Assembly: GCA_030440445.1 (NCBI GenBank)
Contig: CP098528.1
Location: 4,154,001-4,218,000 of the forward strand
Source of the DNA: Halomonas sp. KG2
GTDB lineage: Bacteria; Pseudomonadota; Gammaproteobacteria; Pseudomonadales; Halomonadaceae
Direction: 5' to 3'
Length of the DNA stretch: 64,000 bases
Shown in pieces: positions 8,683 through 19,600 of the stretch. Below the pieces are notes generated by a model. It made no database searches and was not told the DNA's origin. It saw only the letters and a list, made by a program, of their open reading frames with translations. Every line of letters begins with the position of its first letter. Within the stretch, counting starts at the first letter, position 1. Position numbers and translations under genes: made by a program.

Positions 8683-11340
8683 TCAAAAGTTGTATTTCAT
8701 GCGGCGCTGCTCAAAGGCTTTCTTACCACCTTCAAGGATATCGGCGGCCAGCTTCTGAACCTCTTCCATATCGATGGCGCCTTGATGGTGCTCAGGGATC
8801 GTCGCTTGATCATCGCCTGCTTCAAAAACGCCGATCCACTCTGCATCACCGAAAACAGGTATGTTGGCGTTATGGGTGGCAAAAAGGAACTGACGATCAA
8901 GCTTTGCCTTGCGTAGTTCCGCGACGATGCGCTCTGCAATAAAGGCGTTATCAAGGTTGTCTTCAGGCTGGTCAAGAATAAGCGGGTCCTGATTATCCAG
9001 CAGAAGCAAATGTAGAATCGCCGTACACTGCTGCCCCGTAGACAGACGTTCTAGCGGCCGGTACTGCTCTTGAGCATCGTCATGAGCCACGTTTAGTTCG
9101 ATCGTCACTCTATCAGGAAGCGACAGCTCTTCGAGCGCTAGAAGTTGATTCTCAGATAGTCTCACAAGCGCGTCCGCAACCGTTGGCGTTATTCCCCATT
9201 CCGTTTTAAGCAGCTCATCACGGCCCTGACGAATGGTATGCGCTAATAGCACCGGCGATGCCTTGGCCTCCAATACCCATGCTAAGCGCTTTTCACCGAT
9301 ATTTTCGAGATTGCAATTTCTAAGAAAGTCTACCAACGGCTGTCGATCGCCTTCTATCTCCATGCCAAGACTCAGCTTACCCTTGAGCTTCCTTTGTAAT
9401 CGCCTCAACGCCTGCTGGAGAGACGCAGCACGCTCGCTCAGCGTGTCGCCCAGCTCAGCTAAAAGGCTTCGGCGTTCACTCCATAACGCCTCCAGTTGTT
9501 CCTGGCGCTGATGAAGCTTGGTTTTCCTGGGCTGTATGCGCTCAATTGCCTGCAGAATACTTTTATAGTCATTGCCGATTTCTTGTCCAGACTTCCCTTG
9601 GCTCCCTGGTATTTTTTTGAAGTGTTTTTCCAGTTGTTCTTCCTGCTGTCGCACCTGCTCTAATAGCTGTGTTTCTATCGCCTGCTGTTCACCTTGTGAT
9701 CGTTCTACTGCCTGGGTGGTTTCACCGATTAGCTTCTCAACACTGGTACGCAATGCATCCAACATAACGCGCTGCTGAAGTAACAGTGCGGCATTGGGCA
9801 AGTGGGCTAATGCTTGATCGCTTAAAAAGGAGCTATCTGGTAGAGAGTCGCGTAAGTACTGAATAGCACCATTGACGCGTTGAACGCCTTCTTGCGCGCG
9901 TTTATTCAGTTGACGCTCTTTTTCCAGCAAAGGCACTGATTGCAGTTTCTCCTCCAGCCCGAGCTCCTTATAGTGAGCGGCCTTTGCCTCAAGCTTAGGC
10001 AATTGCTCAACGTCAGCCTCGACCTCTGCCTTTTGTTGAATTGCCCGAAGGATGGCTTCGCGATTTTCCGACAACTTTTTCCTGATGCCATCGAGCTTGG
10101 CATCGTAGTCGCTATGGGATGCCTGAAGAAAGCGGGAGAGCAATTGACGTTGGTCACTGGGTTCTTGGGTTATCTCATAAATTTCATTCTGACCAAAACA
10201 CTCAAAGCGCGGCATCAGTTCATTGGGTGAAAACGGTACGATATCGCCATTTTCATCTTTAACAACAGGGTTATCGCCAAACCGACGTGACACGGTAAAT
10301 CGCCTGCCATGCATACTGGCCGAGCGCACAGTTAAGAAGACCTGCGCTTTTTCCTTGCCCAGGTTTTCCTCAATAGTCGCATCGTGCTGCCGCTGAGCAT
10401 GCCTGCCCAGTGGCCGAATGCCAAGTACAAAACGAATGCACTCGATAAGTGTGGATTTACCCGTACCACGCCCACCAATCACTGCGTTCAAATGATCAGA
10501 TAGCGCGACGTTTAAACCGTCTAGATACCCCCCCACTACCTTGATGGTTTCGATAGCTGACGCGTGATGCTGAGGTGCATCCGAATTAAGCCGTATACGA
10601 GATTCAGAATCACAAAACGCTTGCTTGAATGAGGCAAAGCAAGGCGTGGTCATTTTTATCAGGCATGATGCACTTAGATGGCGCAAGGTTTCAGGCGTCT
10701 CAACGTCGCGCGCATTGATAATGGCGAGAGGCGTTTCTCTCTTATAATTTTCGTCTTTATTTCTGGCAACTTTATAAAAAAAACCATCTTCAGCAGGTTT
10801 GAGGCCTTCAACCGATCCAGGTATCTGAGCAGCGGACAGCTCCTGTAATCTCCAAACGTTATGTAGCCGTTGCTTGAGGACACCATCGTCACTCGTGACA
10901 TGCGCCGCATAGGCGAAGCCGCCTAAGTCCTCTACTTTTTGCAGGATCTGCTGCGAGGTCCGGTTGACGGGTGCTCCTGGCTTTTGCGTATTAATACCAA
11001 ACCCAACTGTCATCTGCCCATGAAGATCGCGCAGATCCGTATTTTCCTGAAACAGACACACAAAGTGTGCCTGCTCGCTGGAAGCAATTTCGAAGCCAGG
11101 AAATACCACGATGCCATGTGGCTCAGCCGCACGGCGAATAGATTCGATATCCTCGACACTGCCGTGATCCGCAATGCCAAGCACTTTGATCCCTTCTTCC
11201 AGGCAGATATCAACCAACTGCTGGTTATACGCTTCTTCTGAAAGGCCATGAGACTGGCTGCGGAAGGTTTCCGTATAACGGTAAGGGTTGACCTGAAGCG
11301 CGCACTTCCAGAACTTTGCCCCCGTATACGTTGCAGACAT
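8683..11340 (-). CDS. PHP-domain/SMC-like ATPase (TrlF-like) inside BREX
   Basis: 885 residues from ATG 11340, with a G-run Shine-Dalgarno in the end of pglX; a TTG at 11346 would give a short overlap with pglX. Residues ~40-230 form a PHP phosphoesterase domain (IADHGS near 58, FPGFEI near 83, AAHV near 148). Then come Walker A GGRGTGKST (~291-299), a ~230-residue coiled-coil region rich in Gln/Glu/Leu, an ABC/SMC signature LERLSTGQQ, and Walker B LILDQPEDNLDN. This architecture matches proteins called TrlF family AAA-like ATPases. The likely activity is ATP-gated nucleic-acid cleavage or phosphoester hydrolysis, which would suit a phage-defence accessory. It is not a core BREX gene. Spacing to both neighbours shows it belongs to the operon. 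Confidence 0.85.
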   Translation of the reverse strand: MSATYTGAKFWKCALQVNPYRYTETFRSQSHGLSEEAYNQQLVDICLEEGIKVLGIADHGSVEDIESIRRAAEPHGIVVFPGFEIASSEQAHFVCLFQENTDLRDLHGQMTVGFGINTQKPGAPVNRTSQQILQKVEDLGGFAYAAHVTSDDGVLKQRLHNVWRLQELSAAQIPGSVEGLKPAEDGFFYKVARNKDENYKRETPLAIINARDVETPETLRHLSASCLIKMTTPCFASFKQAFCDSESRIRLNSDAPQHHASAIETIKVVGGYLDGLNVALSDHLNAVIGGRGTGKSTLIECIRFVLGIRPLGRHAQRQHDATIEENLGKEKAQVFLTVRSASMHGRRFTVSRRFGDNPVVKDENGDIVPFSPNELMPRFECFGQNEIYEITQEPSDQRQLLSRFLQASHSDYDAKLDGIRKKLSENREAILRAIQQKAEVEADVEQLPKLEAKAAHYKELGLEEKLQSVPLLEKERQLNKRAQEGVQRVNGAIQYLRDSLPDSSFLSDQALAHLPNAALLLQQRVMLDALRTSVEKLIGETTQAVERSQGEQQAIETQLLEQVRQQEEQLEKHFKKIPGSQGKSGQEIGNDYKSILQAIERIQPRKTKLHQRQEQLEALWSERRSLLAELGDTLSERAASLQQALRRLQRKLKGKLSLGMEIEGDRQPLVDFLRNCNLENIGEKRLAWVLEAKASPVLLAHTIRQGRDELLKTEWGITPTVADALVRLSENQLLALEELSLPDRVTIELNVAHDDAQEQYRPLERLSTGQQCTAILHLLLLDNQDPLILDQPEDNLDNAFIAERIVAELRKAKLDRQFLFATHNANIPVFGDAEWIGVFEAGDDQATIPEHHQGAIDMEEVQKLAADILEGGKKAFEQRRMKYNF

Positions 11341-11342
11341 TG

Positions 11343-14300
11343 TCAATCCCCCCCAGAATTCCCACGAGCCGCTTTCTTCGCCGCCAACGTGAGGTGGTAA
11401 TCGTTGATCCGGTCGCCCTTGGCACCGCTAAGCTGGGGGCCGAGGTTGTACCAGGGGGCGGATTCCACGTCTTTGCCACGGTCTTTCTTCCAGTGGATAT
11501 TGGGCTTGTGCACCAATATACCAGCGTCTTTCTTTTTAACGTCATGCACTGACAGGAAGGGGCGGATATTGAGGCGTACGCCGTCGTTGAGGTCGGGATG
11601 CCAGCCGATGGGCTGTTCTTCTATAGGCTTCCAGCGCACGAAGATATCGTAGGGTTCTTCGCCTTCGAGAATCAGTGCTAATCTTGTCTGTAGGGCTAAA
11701 GCAGCGGCAATCTTTTCCTCAGCACCGTCGATGCCTTTTTCACGCTGATCCTTCTGGTCTTTGATCCAGTCGCCCAGATAGTTGTAGGTAAGTGCTTCCA
11801 AGTTTTTGTAGTCAAGCTTGTGGTAGTTCACCAGCGCCGAAAAGCCGTCTTTGAGGCCGTCCCAGATGTGCCAAATAAAGGGGCGGTTCTGGAATAGCTT
11901 ACAGTGCTGAGTAAAGAACTTATCGCTCAGCCAGCTCTCTAGGTCCTTGCCAGCATGGTCGACGCTTTCGAGCAGCTTGCCACGGGTGGTGGCGGACCAC
12001 TGGTCGCCGTAGGCGTCGGCCAGAAGCGCCTCCAGGCGGTCCACTGCGCGGCGTTCGCCGCGAACGGCGGGCAGGCAGACAATGCCGTCTCGGTCTGCAT
12101 GGCCCAGCAGCGCCTCGCAGCGCTCGACCCACTCGCGCTGCTCCTCGGCCAGCTCCATCTCCGGGTCCAGCTCCGCCGGCCAGCGGTAGCCGAGTAGGCG
12201 GGCCACGGCGACCTGTAGCACAGTATCATCGATGCGCAACGAGCCATGGGAGGTCCATTTTGTCTCTTCGTCCCAGATTACCGAGCCGCAGGGGTGGCCG
12301 TGGAAGATCCATTGAATAGGATTGTTAGAGTAAGGGGCTGGCAACCCGTGGGGATACTTTTCTTTAGCTATGATTTTCCAAAAATCTATATCAAAAGGTA
12401 TCTTTACAAGGGTGGCATTAGTGACATTCTTCTTTTTGTCTATTTTCCGGACTTCGTCATGAAACGACTGGCTTTCACAAAATGCAAAAACTGCCTCCAA
12501 GTCGCTTTTGTCTTTTGGGGAAATGACAGCACTTGATTGGTCGTAAATATCACCGCTATATAGTGTGGCAGGCAGTGTTCTAGTTTGTCGTATCGCAACA
12601 CCTTTTTTATTCCACGCTTCTGTGCCTTGTATCCTGGCCAAAGGAGAGTTATAAAGTTCCCCAAGACCATTTTCCCACCTAATCAGTCCATCTCTCCCAG
12701 TGTAGTGTTGTGTTGACTCACACGGAAGCTGGTATAAGGACCATGCATTATTTTCTTTTATAAGGCCTATTTCCCAAAACTGAAAAACATACCTTGGCGT
12801 GTCACCATTTTGGAGACCAACATACGAGCCGGATTTTTCCATCAATAGAGGAAGCTCTGAGGATTCGTGCACCCCGATTCTGAAATCAGGATTAGAAAGC
12901 TGTTTTTCTTGCAACAAATTCTTCCCAATCATCTTTTGCAAGTGCACTTTTTTCGCATGAGGCCCCTTTTCATGCAGGGCGTCAATTGCATAGTACTCAC
13001 TACTGGAGCCAAGCCCAAGTGGTTCTCTGGAGTACGACAAAAGCGCGGTAAATGCTCCTGCCGCTTGAGAGCTTTCGAATGCGTGCTCACCTAGATCTGC
13101 AAGGAACCGCCATTTTGAGTTATGCAGCAAATACTGCCTAACCTTCTTATGAGATCCCAGGAAAAGCCATTCATGAGGTGTAACTAAGGATGCTGTTCCA
13201 CAAGAATTTAGAAAGCCATAAATTCTTAATAGAAAAGCTGTAGCTAAGTTTGCTTGTCCTAAGGAAAAATGCTCAGCAATAAATGACTGTGCCGTATTGC
13301 CAAGTTGCTTTGTCTCTTTAAAAGGTACATTAGTAATTACCCAGTGGTAGCGATCTCCCAAAAGGGTAGCCGCTTTAGCCAGTCCCTGAGCAGTCACCGC
13401 AGTTTCATGCTGTTCCTCACTCCCCTCCTGTGCGAGTGCCTGATTGAGCGCCTCGGAAAGCTCGCTCCACTGGGCAACCTTGGCGGCGCTGGTGCGGGTG
13501 GGGTCGAGCAGGCTGCCAAGGATGGGGGCATCCTTGAAGCTGTCGTAGAGCCAGTCCAGGGCGATGGTGAGGTTTTTCTTACCCAGCCCTAATGCCTTCC
13601 ACTCCTCCTTGGCCACGCTGATGGATAGGCCGGAGCAGGCCAGGTGAAGCTCGGGCAACGGTCGATAGCCGCCAGCACTGGGGTAGCGCCAGGCTGTTAT
13701 CGCCAAGGCAAAGGCGGCCAACTCCACACAGCGCTGGTCGATTTCCAAGCCGTTTAGGTTGTCGCGCAGTACCGCATCCACAGCGTCGCGGGCACTAAGG
13801 CCCTCCAGCTCCATGCGCATGGGTACCAGCATCAACAGCGCAGCGACCAGGAAGTGGCCACTGCCACAGCAAGGGTCTAGCGTTTTTAGCTCGGCGAGGC
13901 TTTCCGGCCAGCCGTCGAAGGTGCCGGCGGCGGGGGTCCAGTGTCCAGTTTCCTCGTCCTTGACGAAGCGCAGGTACTCCAGCGGTAAGCCCGGCAGGCT
14001 GGCCTTGTTGCGCAGCTCTTGCTCACTTTCGGCATTGGCCAAGTCGGTTTCCGACAGGCGGCGGGCGACCCACCAGGCACCCAAGCTGTTATCCAGCAGA
14101 AAGCTGACCATGTAAGGTTCAGTAAAGAGCTGAGTCACCGCAGGCAGTTCGTCGGCACCGATCTTCACCTCAGAGCGGTTGATGCGCTCCTTATTGTCGG
14201 TTTGCCAAAACTGGTAGACCCAGCCGAGGCTATCGCTGGCATGAAAGACTTCCACGGCCAGCCCAGCTAACAGCTCTTCCAGCTCGCGCTTATACTCGGC

Positions 14301-14759
14301 GGCCAGGGTAATTTCGAACACCGGGCTATCGACGCGGAACACTTGGGGCAGCATGGTACTGGCCAGTTGGGCGGCTAAGGCCCAGCCACTGGCATGCCCT
14401 TCCTCTTCCGCCAGCTCCTCACACTCCTCCAAGGTGACGGCCACGCCGTCGTACATCAGCAGCTCGTTCTCGGCCAGAAAGCGGGCAAATAGCATGCGGT
14501 GCCAGTGCTCATAGGCAATTTCACTAATTAACCGGGTAATGGACTGGGCACCTTCCTGTAGCGGGTCGCCGAGGCTGCGGGCGTGGGCGCGCAAACGGCG
14601 GCGCAGGGCACGCTGGCCGTCGTTTAAATAGCTAGGGGCACTTTCCTCGCCTACACCCAGCTGCTCTAGTGCGGCCTCGGCGGCCTGCTCGGCCACTGGG
14701 CGTGCTTGACGAACGGTGCGATAGAGCTGATTACGGAGTGTTTTATCGAGTGGCTGCAT
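11343..14759 (-). CDS. pglX: BREX DNA methyltransferase PglX
   Basis: 1138 residues. The SAM-binding motif I, LDPCCGSGHF, is at about 294-303. The amino-methyltransferase motif IV at about 477-480 reads NVPF instead of the usual NPPY/F, in the context VITNVPFKETKQLG. The size and the downstream long C-terminal target-recognition region fit PglX, the adenine-N6 methyltransferase that marks host DNA in BREX and is needed for phage exclusion. It follows the AlbA_2/HATPase gene after a 139-nt gap full of inverted repeats and precedes the TrlF-like gene with almost no gap. The gene is more GC-rich at its ends than in the middle (about 12.3-13.4 kb), where the recognition domain would be; such mosaics are typical of specificity exchange. 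Confidence 0.93.
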   Translation of the reverse strand: MQPLDKTLRNQLYRTVRQARPVAEQAAEAALEQLGVGEESAPSYLNDGQRALRRRLRAHARSLGDPLQEGAQSITRLISEIAYEHWHRMLFARFLAENELLMYDGVAVTLEECEELAEEEGHASGWALAAQLASTMLPQVFRVDSPVFEITLAAEYKRELEELLAGLAVEVFHASDSLGWVYQFWQTDNKERINRSEVKIGADELPAVTQLFTEPYMVSFLLDNSLGAWWVARRLSETDLANAESEQELRNKASLPGLPLEYLRFVKDEETGHWTPAAGTFDGWPESLAELKTLDPCCGSGHFLVAALLMLVPMRMELEGLSARDAVDAVLRDNLNGLEIDQRCVELAAFALAITAWRYPSAGGYRPLPELHLACSGLSISVAKEEWKALGLGKKNLTIALDWLYDSFKDAPILGSLLDPTRTSAAKVAQWSELSEALNQALAQEGSEEQHETAVTAQGLAKAATLLGDRYHWVITNVPFKETKQLGNTAQSFIAEHFSLGQANLATAFLLRIYGFLNSCGTASLVTPHEWLFLGSHKKVRQYLLHNSKWRFLADLGEHAFESSQAAGAFTALLSYSREPLGLGSSSEYYAIDALHEKGPHAKKVHLQKMIGKNLLQEKQLSNPDFRIGVHESSELPLLMEKSGSYVGLQNGDTPRYVFQFWEIGLIKENNAWSLYQLPCESTQHYTGRDGLIRWENGLGELYNSPLARIQGTEAWNKKGVAIRQTRTLPATLYSGDIYDQSSAVISPKDKSDLEAVFAFCESQSFHDEVRKIDKKKNVTNATLVKIPFDIDFWKIIAKEKYPHGLPAPYSNNPIQWIFHGHPCGSVIWDEETKWTSHGSLRIDDTVLQVAVARLLGYRWPAELDPEMELAEEQREWVERCEALLGHADRDGIVCLPAVRGERRAVDRLEALLADAYGDQWSATTRGKLLESVDHAGKDLESWLSDKFFTQHCKLFQNRPFIWHIWDGLKDGFSALVNYHKLDYKNLEALTYNYLGDWIKDQKDQREKGIDGAEEKIAAALALQTRLALILEGEEPYDIFVRWKPIEEQPIGWHPDLNDGVRLNIRPFLSVHDVKKKDAGILVHKPNIHWKKDRGKDVESAPWYNLGPQLSGAKGDRINDYHLTLAAKKAARGNSGGD

Positions 14760-14819
14760 AATGATGCTTCTTCCCTGTCACTGTCGGCAGGCGTGTGCCG
14801 AAAAATGTTGCGTTGCCTA

Positions 14820-14900
14820 GAATTGCACTAGCGTGCAATTCACGTGCAATTCTTCGATTAAATGCACGGAGAATGCCCGAAGGGCAATTACCCGTGCATT
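14820..14900. promoter_or_regulatory. dyad-rich gap between BREX genes
   Basis: The 139-nt gap before pglX holds GAATTGCAC (14820-14828), its complement GTGCAATTC at 14833-14841, and another copy at 14844-14852. Next to these is a two-level hairpin: outer arms AATGCACGG (14861-14869) / CCGTGCATT (14892-14900) and inner arms TGCCC/GGGCA, which on the minus strand close a stable C(UUCG)G-type loop. Read on the transcribed strand it could terminate or attenuate the upstream gene and bind a regulator controlling pglX. No clear T run follows. Confidence 0.5.
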
Positions 14901-16617
14901 AAGATGCGGGTGGTATCCAATAGTAGCGAGAGCCGGCGCCACGTCCTTTTTGCTCCACCTGCCCAGTCTCGCTTGTCAGCTCTTGCATCAGCTGCCCTAC
15001 CTGGTTGCGGGTATAACGTGTCATGTGGCGGATTTCGGCGTTTTGCAGGCCCTCTTCACCACGCTGGGCACGGTCTTTGAGGACACTCAATACCCGTGTT
15101 TTGGCGGCCTCCCAATCGATACGGCGGCGTTTATCCGTATTACCGTCGGCCACCAACCGCGTGTACAGTGCCGGGTAGAGACTCCAGTAGGCACCACGGC
15201 CACTGCCGCCGTGCTCTACGTAGCCTTGCTGCTCCATGCGCGCAAGCAGTTCACGTGTCTCAGCTTCGCTGCGCTGGCAAAGGCCGGCTGCCGTGGCGGT
15301 GTCCATTTCAGCGTGCTGAAGGAGGTATTGCAGCAGCAGCAACTGATCGACCCCCAGGGATCGCCCGCTTTGACTTTCTTCGGCGACAAACTGCCGGAAT
15401 ACGGCGTTAATCTGACGCTGGTGAAAAATCACCGCGATAGAATCACCGATTTCACGGATTACTGGCGGTTCTTTACCTTCCATCAGCATGGCGGAATACA
15501 TACGGCTAACGCCGAGGTTTGTCCGGTTTACCAAGCGCAGTTTAACTAAAGCATCTACAAGCAAGGGGTTCCGTGCCGCTGGCTGGTGGTGAAGGATGTT
15601 GTTCTCTCTAATACCCGCAATAAACCCACCGTTATTGCTAATTTCCAGCCGCTGCGGGTAAAGCTTGACCATCACCGGGCCAGCAATGCGTAGATCTAGG
15701 TGGCAAAAGGCATTCATCAATGCCTCGCGCACGGCTATTTCTGGCCAAGTACGGTATTCGAAGTGGAACATGCCCTGTTCCACGGTGGTAATAGGATTAA
15801 AGGGCACCAACAGGTCTTCAATACGCTGAACAGAGAGAGGAATGGCACTTACCCGGTCTTCACGCACGCCATAGACGGTATCGGATTGCATTTGCAGAAA
15901 GGTCCACAGATGCCCCGGTACATGCTCGCGTAATGCCGCCTCAGTACCCGCCAATAGAATGGCGGCCCTTGTCATCTGACCATTGCGTATCAATCCCAGC
16001 GTATCTAGCAGTTCTATATCTGGTCGGCGCAGCAACTCTTCGGGCGCTCGTTCGCGCTGCGCTAGGGTGCGTAGTGCCTCCATCGCTACCGGGGAAAGCA
16101 GACTTTCATCAACGCGACCAATGGCCTCGGCGGTGTAGTCGGTTTCACCGGTTTCGACGCCGATTTTGCGGCGCATTGTGCCGGTAAGTGGCTGACAGTC
16201 CTTGCCAACCCTCACGGTTCCGCCGCCTTTGGTATCGGTATGGGGCGGCATGCCAGGATGCACCTGCATAATGAGCACTCGGCCAGTGCCTTCAGGTACA
16301 TGTAGCTCTTCAAACACCGGCATGATGTGCGGGTCCGTTTGATCATAAACGGCTCGCTTTAAAAGATTGACGTCAATTTCCGGCGATACACCCAGGACAG
16401 CGCTTTCGCGGCCTTTGGCTTTGTCTGCCACCCCAAATACAACGGTTCCGCCACCGCCATTGGTCATACAAACCGCCATTTGCACAACCTTCTGTACCGC
16501 CTTATCACGACTGCTGGTATCCCACTGTTTAAAATCGAGATCCTGGTCTTCTAGGTCGTCAGCAATACAGTGGTTTAGTTCGTCTAGCAGCGCTTCGACG
16601 TCGCGTTGTGTTCTCAT
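14899..16617 (-). CDS. AlbA_2/Schlafen-like and HATPase_c_4 protein in BREX
   Basis: 572 residues. The N-terminal ~150 residues are an AlbA_2 (Schlafen-like) domain, with DLDFKQWD near 27 and the Gly-rich GGGGTVVFGV near 54-63. A middle region carries a GHKL-type ATPase segment (VREALMNAFCHLD and ISNNGG) as in the RecG-like COG2865 regulators. The C-terminal third has two winged-helix-like stretches (VDQLLLLQYLLQHAEMDTATAAGLCQ split by linkers). Such proteins are called transcriptional regulators or ATP-binding proteins, and their role in defence loci is not settled. It lies 12 nt after brxC and before pglX in the same operon. It could be a regulator of the locus or an added effector; I cannot decide from sequence. 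Confidence 0.8.
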   Translation of the reverse strand: MRTQRDVEALLDELNHCIADDLEDQDLDFKQWDTSSRDKAVQKVVQMAVCMTNGGGGTVVFGVADKAKGRESAVLGVSPEIDVNLLKRAVYDQTDPHIMPVFEELHVPEGTGRVLIMQVHPGMPPHTDTKGGGTVRVGKDCQPLTGTMRRKIGVETGETDYTAEAIGRVDESLLSPVAMEALRTLAQRERAPEELLRRPDIELLDTLGLIRNGQMTRAAILLAGTEAALREHVPGHLWTFLQMQSDTVYGVREDRVSAIPLSVQRIEDLLVPFNPITTVEQGMFHFEYRTWPEIAVREALMNAFCHLDLRIAGPVMVKLYPQRLEISNNGGFIAGIRENNILHHQPAARNPLLVDALVKLRLVNRTNLGVSRMYSAMLMEGKEPPVIREIGDSIAVIFHQRQINAVFRQFVAEESQSGRSLGVDQLLLLQYLLQHAEMDTATAAGLCQRSEAETRELLARMEQQGYVEHGGSGRGAYWSLYPALYTRLVADGNTDKRRRIDWEAAKTRVLSVLKDRAQRGEEGLQNAEIRHMTRYTRNQVGQLMQELTSETGQVEQKGRGAGSRYYWIPPAS

Positions 16618-16629
16618 GCCCTTGCGCTC

Positions 16630-19600
16630 CTACTGGGTGATGACCGGTCCATTCTGGAGGGCATCGCGTAACTCTCGGCGGGCATCCTCAAGCCAGGCTT
16701 CGATATCGTCTTCACTCTTCAACGTACGGCGGGGCAATTCAACAAACTGAATTTCTGGTTCCATCGCCTCGGCAGCTTTAACCAGCACGTCGTCAAACCG
16801 GCTAGAAAGCGCAGCAATGCGATCCGCTAAGGCATCAGGTCGTACATGGCTTAAGGTGGCAAGCACCTCCGCTGTTGAGCCGAGGCTAATGGCAGGTGCG
16901 TCGGCCGCTGTCAGGCGTTTAGTAGCAAGCAAATCATGGCGTTCATCTGGTGACAGCTGTTGCCAGTTATCGTCTGCTTCTAACCGTTGCATACCAGTGG
17001 CGTGCTCACGCTCATAGCGCTGCTGGAGGTCGTTGAATACTTCTCGGAATTGTTGGGTCAGGCTCGCTAGCAACGGCTGCACGGGGTCAGGGTCGTCTAA
17101 TAAGGAGCGGTGCGCTTTAATTTGCTCCACCTGAACGAGCAAGGGTTCAGCCGCTTGGAGCCCTCTCGCGTAATCAGCAAGCTGTTTAAGCGTTCCCCAT
17201 GCTGGCCGGCGTTGCGTAATTTTCTCAGCCGTGGCCTGCCAGCTTTCAATGGCATTAATCAACTCATCTTGGTTGGTGACGATAGCCTTCAACTGGTCGT
17301 TACCGCTACTTAAGCGAACGGCATCGAGCGCATCCACATTAGGCTTTTCTGGCAATGGGGCTTCGCCCCCTGCTTTATCTGCTAGTGCTTGCAGCTCTGC
17401 CACAAACTCAGGGGCTTTAGCAGACTCCTCGCCTGATTTGGGGTGTACACCAAGCTTCTGCATCACTTTGCGGATTCTGATGCGCTCACCAGCTGAAAGC
17501 GTGGTGGCTTCAATACGGAAGTCCGTTTTACCAATGGCTCGCCTATCCAGGTCTTGAGGGGCGGTATTATCTGCTGCTCGAATTTGGCCAGCGACCAACA
17601 ATACTTGTAGCGCACCATCAATGGCGTCTTGTGGCCAGCCAAAGTCACCATGCTCAAAATGGTCGCGTATCTCGCTGCCCTTTTTCCCGTTGGATAAGTA
17701 GCTGAGAATCGCCTTACACACAGGGTGCACCTGAGGCTCGCCGTCGTAGCCAATAGCACCCAGCGCATCAGGCGCGCCCTGCTTCGCTTTGGCATACACT
17801 TTGTCCCAATTGGCATGATCCGCCAGGTGAAACTTGGGGTGCAGACGCGCTAACGCGTTCTCAGCACCTTCTAAAATAGCGTCGCGTAGCGTGGCTCCGA
17901 TAATTTCATTGCCACCGCCCTGAAACACCTGGGCACCGTTGAAGGCATCGTCTAACAGCTCTTTAATGCGGCGCTGGGCACTATTTTGCGTGGTTTGCAT
18001 TGCCCCGCGTGCTTCTTGCCCCTTAGGGGTACCTGGTGTACCTCGAGTTTCCAGTGTTGCCGTCGCCGCTCTAAACTCAATCAACTGATTGCGTAATTCG
18101 TCAGCGGAACGCTTAGGGATAAAGACAAACAGTGTGGGGGACTCTGACCCAGCTTGGCGAGCATCGGCACGTAGCTGGCTAACATCATCCGACCAACCAT
18201 TACGTACCCATACATAGAGTTTTTCGTTCGCATCGTTGGGCAGAGCCATATCAAATATTGGCGACAGCGGCCGCGGCACTTTAGCGTTACCGTGGGTCAG
18301 CGTGAGGTTGCCTACCTGCTGTGCAAAGTGCTTACGTATGAGATCATCGCGCTCAGTTTCAATTTGATGCGTAGCATTACCCAGCGTGCTCTTATGGCTA
18401 AGAAAAGCGTCGTTCCAGGCAGCACTCTCCTCGGTTTGAATGCGATATTCATCCCCCACTTTGATGATGAACTCACAACCATCCAGTAGCCCAGGCAATT
18501 GGCTGCGCAGTGAGCTGCTGCCTGCTTTTAGGTCATCGACTAACAGGTCGGCAATATTATTGAGCGTGGGGTGCAGGCCCAGATCGGTGTTCGTGCTGGC
18601 TACTTTATTAATCAGAAACACAATCGCGCAGGCACGTGCCATCAGGCGCTCTGTTTCATTACCACTTCTCCAGCGCTGTGTTGCATCGTGCAAACGGCGA
18701 GGCAGCATACGGAACTGCAGTAGCTTGTCCGAGAGATTAAAGTAGAGGTAATCTGCCGCGATAATATTACCGAGTGGTTCGTCTAAATTCGTTTTTATCG
18801 CCGCATGGATAAGGCTTAGCTGGCCGCGAAGCTGGCTGTCGGTACCAGTTTGGTCGAGTACACGTAGCGCTGCATCCCAGAAACGCCTGCGTACCGGCAG
18901 AATAGGGTAATCCTGAGCGAAATGCTGGGTATCGTCCTGTTTGTGGGCAATAGAAGACTCGGATAGGTGGCGCGAAATCTCGCCAACATTATTGTCCATT
19001 ACCTGCTGAACGGATGTTTTTGCTTCAGGTTTCTTGGCGAGCAACACCTGCCTAATAACGGCATCGACGTCGGCATCGGAAAGCTCAATTCGACTGGTAA
19101 AGCGCCCCTGTAAACGTGCTAGGTTGCTGGTACCGGTAATAGCGGTTTGGCCGGTGCCAATAAACATCAATCGGCTACCTAAGCCTTTGCAGCAAGCTTC
19201 CACTGCTTCTTGCACTTCAATTGAGCGCTGCCCATCCGTGCCGATGTACTGCTGTACTTCGTCTAGCACAACTAACGTAAGAGGTAATTTGCCCTCTTCA
19301 CTTAATGCCTGACGAATCGCCTTAAGCATGTCGTCACTGCTGATATCACTGGTAGGCGGAAAAAGGTTGCCTAGTGTTTCTGCGCACACTTCCACGCTGC
19401 TAAACGTTTTAGGCTTCGCCTTTACTAGCGCCTCATGTAGCGACTCTGCGACGTAGAAGTTATCCAGCTCTTCTTGCCAATCGTCTCCTTTAGCCGCTAG
19501 ATCTTCACGCACCTGCTCTAAAATGCCTTCATCCCGTAGCCACATGACAAAACGCGCCACCGGATACTGCTGAGGTAAACCTGCCGCGCGAAAAATGACC

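Noticed and set aside
11225..14270. Many frames opposite to pglX, some over 100 codons
   Set aside because: They are antisense shadows of a GC-rich gene with clear motifs on the minus strand.
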